A DNA stretch of 64,000 bases from Camarhynchus parvulus (lineage: Eukaryota > Chordata > Aves > Passeriformes > Thraupidae): contig NC_044573.1 of NCBI RefSeq assembly GCF_901933205.1, forward strand, positions 113,023,702 through 113,087,701. Reading direction: 5' to 3'. This document shows positions 58,336-64,000 of this stretch, piece after piece. Position numbers and translations under genes: made by a program. The notes under the pieces were generated by a model that had not been told where the DNA came from, searched no databases, and saw only the letters and a list, made by a program, of their open reading frames with translations. The first letter of the stretch is position 1; every line of letters starts with the position of its first letter.

Positions 58336-59910
58336 AGGTGGAAAGGTGGGAAAGTGGGAAAGTGGGAAAGGTGGGATAGGTGGGAAAGTGGGAAAGTGGG
58401 AAAGGTGGGATAGGTGGGAAGGTGGGAAAGTGGGAAAGGTGGGAAAGTGGAAAGGTGGGAAAGGTGGGAAGGTGGGAAAGTGGGAAAGGTGGGAAAGTGG
58501 GAAAGGTGGGAAAGGTGGGAAAGTGGGAAAGGTGGGAAAGGTGGGAAGGGTGGGAAGGTGGGAAAGGTGGGAAGGTGGGAAGGTGGAAAGGTGGGAAGGT
58601 GGGAAGGTGGGAAAGGTGGGAAAGGTGGGAAAGGTGGGAAAGGTGGGAAAGGTGGAAAGGTGGGAAAGGTGGGGAAAGGTGGGAAAAGGTGGGAAAGGTG
58701 GGAAAGGTGGGAAAGGTGGGAAAGGTGGGAAAGGTGGGAAAGTGGGAAAGGTGGGAAGGTGGGAAAGTGGGAAAGGTGGGAAAGGTGGGAAAGGTGGGAA
58801 AGGTGGGAAAGGGTGGGAAAGGTGGGAAAGTGGGAAAGTGGGAAAGGTGGGAAAGGTGGGAAGGGGGAAGGTGGGAAAGGTGGGAAAGGTGGGAAAGGTG
58901 GGAAAGGTGGGAAAGTGGGAAAGGTGGGAAAGGTGGGAAGGTGGGAAAGGTGGGAAGGTGGGAAAGGTGGGAAAGTGGGAAAGGTGGGAAAGGTGGGAAA
59001 GGTGGGAAAGGTGGGAAAGGTGGGAAAGGTGGGAAATGTGGGAAAGTGGAAAGGTGGGAAAGGTGGGAAAGGTGGGAAAGGTGGGAAAGGTGGGAAAGGT
59101 GGAAGGTGGGAAAGGTGGGAAAGGAGTGGGAAAGGTGGGAAAGGTGGGAAAGGTGGAAAGGTGGGAAAGGTGGGAAAGGTGGGAAAGTGGGAAGGTGGGA
59201 AAGGTGGGAAGGGAAAGTGGGAAAGGTGGGAAAGGTGGGAAAGGTGGGAAAGTGGGAAAGGTGGGAAAGGTGGGAAAGGTGGGAAAGGTGGGAAAGTGGG
59301 AAAGGTGGGAAAGGTGGGAAAGTGGGAAAGGTGGGAAAGGTGGAAAGTGGGAAAGTGGGAAAGGTGGGAAAGGTGGGAAAGGTGGAAAAGTGGGAAAGGT
59401 GGGAAAGGTGGGAAAGTGGGAAAGGTGGAAAGGTGGGAAAGTGGGAAAGGTGGGAAAGGTGGGAAAGTGTGGGAAAGTGGGGAAAGGTGGGAAAGGTGGG
59501 AAAGGTGGGAAAGTGGAAAGGTGGGAAAGTGGGAAAGGTGGGAAAGGGAAAGGTGGAAAGGTGGGAAAGGTGGGAAAGTGGGAAAGTGGGAAAGGTGGGA
59601 AAGGGGGAAAGGTGGGAAAGGTGGGAAAGGTGGGAAAGGGAAAGGGGGAAAGGTGGGAAAGGTGGGAAAAGGTGGGAAAGGTGGGAAAGGTGGGAAAGGT
59701 GGGAAAGTGGGAAAGTGGAAAGGTGGGAAAGTGGGAAAGGTGGGAAAGGTGGGAAATGTGGGAAAGTGGGAAAGGTGGGAAAGGTGGGAAAGGTGAGAAA
59801 GCGGAAAGCGGGAAGGCAAAGCGGGAAGGCGGGAAAGTGGGAAAGGTGGGAAAGGTGGGAAAGGTGGGAAAGGTGGAAAGGTGGGAAAGGCGGAAATGTG
59901 GGAAAGTGGG
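58336..59910. repeat. Giant purine-rich array of (GGTGGGAAAG)n, about 160 copies
   Basis: 1.57 kb of mixed 9-bp (GTGGGAAAG) and 10-bp (GGTGGGAAAG) units, with occasional GGTGGAAAG, GGGAAGG and AAATGTG variants. The plus strand is almost purely G and A apart from one T per unit. Because unit length alternates between 9 and 10, frames drift, yet no unit contains a stop, so open frames of several hundred codons occur on both strands (Gly/Lys/Trp-rich on plus, Pro/Phe/Ser/His-rich on minus). These are not genes. Confidence 0.98.
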
Positions 59911-60114
59911 AAGATGCTTCCCGGGAGCTCTCAGGGTGTGCACTGCAGGGAAAAGGACAGGAACCAACCCCTGAATCCATGAATGAAAGTATGAAAAACA
60001 TCCCTGAGCCTGGACAGGATCCATGGAATTCACACCAAACTGGAGACCTGAAATTCCACTCAGACACGGGAGCATGCTTTTTAATTTTTTAATATGTTTA
60101 TGCAAATTAATTTT

Positions 60115-60425
60115 GCAAGTGAAGTACTTATATAATATGTTGTACTTTATGGAGATCCATTATATAATATATTGTTACTTTATGGTGACCCATTATATAA
60201 TAAGTTGTTATTTATAGTGATCCATGATATAATATATTGTTATTTTATGGTAATCCATTATATAATATATTGTTACTTTATGGAGATCCACTGTATAAGA
60301 AGTTGCCATTTTATGGTGACCCATTATTCAATATGTTGTTACTTTATGGGGATCCATTGAATAATATATTGTTACTTTATGACCCACTCTATAATGTTGA
60401 TCCTCTATATAATGTGTTGTTACTT
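60115..60425. repeat. AT-rich minisatellite, about 8 copies of 36-39 bp
   Basis: Unit CATTATATAATATATTGTTA plus CTTTATGG(T/A)GA(T/C)C. Later copies shorten and diverge near 60390. Confidence 0.92.
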
Positions 60426-61594
60426 TACAGCTTGTCCGATCAATCGGGAAAATTCCAACTCCAGCAGTAAAACGGATGGATTTCCCAGTGTCACAACCAG
60501 CGAAGGACCCTTTGGATTGGGGCATTTGAATCCCAGATTTAAATCTGACTGTGCTCCTTAGTCCCAAAACGCGGAGAGGATTTTCCACGGGCTCTAACCT
60601 GAGCCAGAGGAAGGTAATTGGCATTACAGGTGTGATGGATTGACCACGGCTGGGTGCCAGGTGCCCACCAGAGCTGCTCCATCACTCCCCCTCTCACTTG
60701 GACAGGGAAGAGAAAATACAAGAAAAGCTCATGGCTCAGGATAAGGACAGAGAAAGCGCATCCATTACTGTCGTGGGCAAAACAGACTTGATTTGGTAAA
60801 ATTATTGAATTTATTTTAATTTAGTTTAATTTATTACCAATCAAATCAGAGTAGGGTAACAAGAATTAAAATAAATTCTTAAAAAAAACCCCAAACAATT
60901 AAAAGCAAAATAAATAAAAATAAATTCTAAAAGTACTGGGTTTTGGTTCCCCTCACCCCCCTGCCCATCCCAGGCTCGGCTTTACTCCCTGCTCTCCCCC
61001 CTTGCCTCCCAGGGTGCAGTGGGACAGGGTGGGGGTCACACTCAGGCCACCTCGGGGTTCCTGCTCCTGCTGAGGCGGAGCAGAGCAGCAGCAGGGGACG
61101 ATGAGCATTGACTCAGCGATTGCAGAGGGCTGATCAACGCCCTTGTCCTACTGTGCCATTCTGTCCTACCAGCAAAAACCCATCGCCCTTGCAGACAGAC
61201 ACGACGCACACACGTGGATCCAACTGGTCAGTGAATCCAAACAGCATCCCCAGAGTCCAGCTGAGAAACCACCCTTTGGTGAACAATCTCCATAACACAT
61301 TCCACATGGGCACGACAGCAGGTGCAGCAAGTGGAGATAGATAAGGATTGTTTCTCACTCTCTCTGAGCTTTCTCACAGCTTCCCAGGTTCCAAAATCCT
61401 GGGCGAGAGCTGCGTCTCTGTTCAGAGGCTGTGTGGTTACCCCAGGGGAGGAGCCCCTGCCCTGCTCAGGCGTGGGAGGGACACGGCCCTCTGCAGGCTG
61501 CTCCTTCCCAGGGGCTGTGGCCCCTCTCAAACCGTGTGTCCCCTCCGTGGGGACAGTCCCTCAGGGGCTGCTCCAGCCTGAGCCACCCACAGGG

Positions 61595-62110
61595 TCACAG
61601 GTCCTGCCAGGACCCTGCTCCTGCATGGGCTCCTCTGCCCACATCCCCTGCCAGGACCCTGCTCCTGCATGGGCTCCTCTGCCCATGATCCCTTCCAGGA
61701 CCCTGCTCCTGCATGGGCTTCTCTGCCCCTGATCCCTGCCAGGACCCTGCTCCTGCAGGGGCTCCTCTGCCCATGATCCCTGCCAGGACCCTGCTCCTGC
61801 ATGGGCTCCTCTGCCCCTGATCCCTGCCAGGACCCTGCTCCTGCAGGGGATCCTCTGCCCCTGATCCCTGCCAGGACCCTGCTCCTGCTTGGGCTCCTCT
61901 GCCCCTGATCCCTGCCAGGACCCTGCTCCTGCTTGGGCTCCTCTGCCCCTGATCCCTGCCAGGACCCTGCTCCTGCATGGGCTCCTCTGCCCATGATCCC
62001 TGCCAGGACCCTGCTCCTGCATGGGCTCCTCTGCCCACAGCCCCTGCCAGGACCCTGCTCCTGCATGGGCTCCTCTGCCCATGATCCCTGCCAGGACCCT
62101 GCTCCCGTGG
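61595..62110. repeat. Minisatellite inside the long LTR element, about 12 copies of 42-44 bp
   Basis: Unit TGCCAGGACCCTGCTCCTGC plus ATGGGCTCCTCTGCCCATGATCCC; ATG varies to AGG or TTG, and CCATGAT to CCCTGAT or CACAGCC. The minus strand stays open across it. Confidence 0.95.
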
Positions 62111-62435
62111 GGATTCCCATGGGGTCACAGCCTCCTCTGGGCACCCACCTGCCCTGCCATGGGGGCTCCCCAGGCTCGGGGTGGGTCTCTCCTGCCATGG
62201 GGGCTCCCCAGGCTCGGGGTGGGTCTCTGTGGGTCTCTGCTCCCCCCAGGCACCCCCAGGCTGTGGGGAATCCCTGCTCCAGCGCTTGGATCACCTCCTC
62301 TCACTCCTGCTGCCCTGACCTGAGGGGCTCCAGGGCTGCTGCTCTCTCATACCTTCATTCCTCTCTGGCTGCAATTGCCTCCATGCCAGAACTCTTCTTT
62401 CCTCCCTAAATCCATTATCCCTGATAATGCACAGT

Positions 62436-63306
62436 TGTTGGAGCGTTGGGGGTAGCACGGTTGGGATGGATGGAGACGAGAGATCTCTGCAGCCAGGTCT
62501 GGAACTCTGGGTTTATTGCACAGGGCCTGGGTGCAGGGCCCTGCTGGGATTTGGGGTTTATTGCAGAGGGCCTGGGTGCAGGGCCCTGCTGGGATTTGGG
62601 GTTTATTGCAAAGGGCCTGGGTGCAGGGGCCTTTTGGGATTTGGGGTTTATTGCAGAGGGCCTGGGGGCAGGGCCCTGCTGGGATTTGGGGTTTATTGCA
62701 CAGTCCCTGGGTGCAGGGCCCTGCTGGGATTTGGGGTTTATTGCAAAGGGCCTGGGTGCAGGGCCCTGCTGGGATTTGGGGTTTATTGCACAGGGCCTGG
62801 GTGCAGGGCCCTGCTGGGAGCTGCCAGCCACCGCTCAGAGCAGGCTGAGAGAAGAGAGGGGGAGAGAGGATGAGAGGGTGAGAGAGTAAGAGCTAAGAGA
62901 GCGAGGTTCCCGTTACAATACAATAAATCTTCTTCTGTGTTGAATATTCTGATTCTCACTAACCAATCTAGTACAAGATACAAATCCTACAGCATTTCCA
63001 TACAGCCTATAAGAATCATTACATTACCACACTGTGTTACATTTTAAACCCTAAAATCTCCTCTTTGGGCCCCTTCTGCCAAGCTGTAGGGGCTGCTCTG
63101 ACCCTTGGGCCTGTCTGCAAGCAGAGTGTTGTTCCATCAAAAGAGGATCACCTTCAGCTGGCCATGCCATTGTTTTCCTGTTGTTCAGTAACTGAGGGAT
63201 CTCAAAGCTTGCTTTCATTTCAATCTCACTTATAGTTTCCATATTCTGAAAATCTTTTGCCAGACAATCATATTTATAAGGCTTTCCTGTTTCACCTTCC
63301 CCAACA
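62436..63306 (+). mobile_element. Solo LTR nested in the long LTR element
   Basis: 871 bp with matching inverted termini TGTTGG and CCAACA, flanked by CACAGT (62430-62435) and CGCAGT (63307-63312), a 6-bp target duplication with one mismatch. Words such as CCCGTTACAATACAATAAATC and GCCAGACAATCATATTTATA match a songbird ERV LTR. A 45-bp segment near its left side has expanded in tandem (62505-62820). Confidence 0.85.
62505..62820. repeat. Minisatellite inside the nested LTR, 7 copies of 45 bp
   Basis: Unit TTTGGGGTTTATTGCA(G/A/C)AG plus GGCCTGGGTGCAGGGCCCTGCTGGGA. One copy has CCTTTTGGGA in place of CCCTGCTGGGA. Confidence 0.95.
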
Positions 63307-63468
63307 CGCAGTAACACCCGAGGGGCTCTGCTTGGCCAGCAGCGGGTCCCCCCTGGAGCCAGCTGCCTTTGGCTCTCCTGGACATGGGGGAAGCTTCTGT
63401 CAGCTCCTCACAGAGGCTGCCCCTGCCATCTCCCCACCACCAAAACCTTGCCACACAAACCTGATACA

Positions 63469-64000
63469 AACCCAATAAAATCGACAAAATTCCATGGATG
63501 GGGCATATAATTGGGTAAGTGACCACAGCAGGGGGAAAACCCACCTGTGTTTGTGGGGGAAAGTGAAAAAATATTCTTCAGGAATGTTAGCATTATGCTC
63601 CTTGTGGAGAAAAAGGCCTTTGGAAGCACAGTTAGGGAGAAGGATAAAGAGAAATAATGATGCTTCTTGTCCCTTGAACAGCAGCTGGAGCAGACTGTGT
63701 GCTGGAATGTGCTAGAATGTGTTAGAATGCATGCTCAGTGCACAGAGATTTCACTCCTGGGATCTCAGGAGGGGGGACACTTTAACTGGACAAACAGGAG
63801 TCAGCAAATCCCAGGGGGTTTGGGGGGGCAGTGACAGGGGCTGAGCATCTGGACACAAAGCACAAGGGAGAAAATTGCCCAAAACAGAAGAGAATTATGC
63901 TGGGGCTCTCCTGAGGCCTCTCAGGCACTGGGAAGGCTCCCGTGGCACCCACCTGAGGGGCTGTGAGTGCTGGGGTGTCCCTCTCAGTCACCTCTGCAGG
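63469..64000. other. Right end of window
   Basis: About 530 bp; short GAATGTG(C/T)TAGAATGTG repeats occur at about 63705-63730. No gene or named element recognised. Confidence 0.5.

Larger units (their letters stand above)
60631..63468 (+). mobile_element. Long LTR-type element, interrupted by a second LTR
   Basis: The left end reads TGTGATGGATTGACCACGG. It runs through an A/T-rich segment (60780-60930) and an expanded tandem region (61595-62110) to CTCCCTAAATCC. It is broken by the LTR at 62436-63306 and resumes with CTTGGCCAGCAGCGGGTCCC, finishing near CCAAAACCTTGCCACACAAAC. The order of segments matches a songbird LTR-type repeat as I remember it. Right end and target duplication are unresolved. 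Confidence 0.6.

Noticed and set aside
58091..60105. Open frames of 460-670 codons on both strands (Pro/Phe/Ser/His-rich and Gly/Lys/Trp-rich)
   Set aside because: They lie almost wholly in the (GGTGGGAAAG)n array; the unit has no stop in any frame, so length has no meaning. No start context, splice structure or known domain.
50600..64000. Search for TRIM54 or another neighbour of UCN
   Set aside because: No RING, B-box or COS-type sequence seen, and no run of conserved exons; the region is repeats and unique non-coding DNA.

Overview
The window is vertebrate nuclear DNA, almost certainly avian and probably passerine. Six conserved vertebrate genes can be read with canonical GT-AG splicing. 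Introns are short and GC-rich, as on gene-dense bird chromosomes. A CR1 LINE 3' end with its octamer tail is present, and several retroviral LTRs belong to families I know from songbird genomes. The species call is inference; the gene calls come from exon-by-exon reading, in which every exon phase joins and every predicted length is close to that of the human orthologue.

Layout, left to right. ZNF513 (+, 446-4340) converges on SNX17 (-, 11670-5364). SNX17 shares a CpG-rich head-to-head promoter, with about 407 bp between start codons, with EIF2B4 (+, 12078-17609). From 18.0 to 24.8 kb lies a small cluster of U1 spliceosomal RNA genes: a decayed copy near 18.3 kb, two full copies in a head-to-head inverted repeat (19276-19439 on -, 20893-21056 on +), and a third at 24553-24717. 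They carry octamer enhancers and 3' boxes, and solo LTRs and minisatellites lie between them. CAD (+, 25112-39666, 44 exons, 2239 aa) follows. MPV17 (+, 39739-46583) begins only 72 bp after the CAD stop, and urocortin UCN (+, 50065-50364) follows with a CRE/TATA promoter. From about 50.6 kb to the end I find no protein-coding gene; the DNA is LTRs, a CR1 copy and very large tandem arrays.

The genes do not form one pathway: a zinc-finger regulator, an endosomal recycling adaptor, a translation-initiation exchange factor, U1 RNAs, the trifunctional enzyme that starts pyrimidine synthesis, a mitochondrial inner-membrane protein and a stress neuropeptide. Order and strands match human 2p23.3 (ZNF513-SNX17-EIF2B4-...-MPV17-UCN), except that CAD and the U1 cluster sit where human has GTF3C2.

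The most unusual structure is the U1 inverted repeat: two 445-bp arms, identical as far as I can see, whose identity ends at the RNA 3' end, with a solo LTR in the spacer. Also notable are CAD intron 6, whose two splice sites are flanked almost immediately by transposon sequence; the 72-bp CAD-MPV17 junction; nested LTR insertions with target-site duplications; tandem arrays that grew inside older retroelements; and a 1.57-kb array of a 9-10 bp purine-rich unit.
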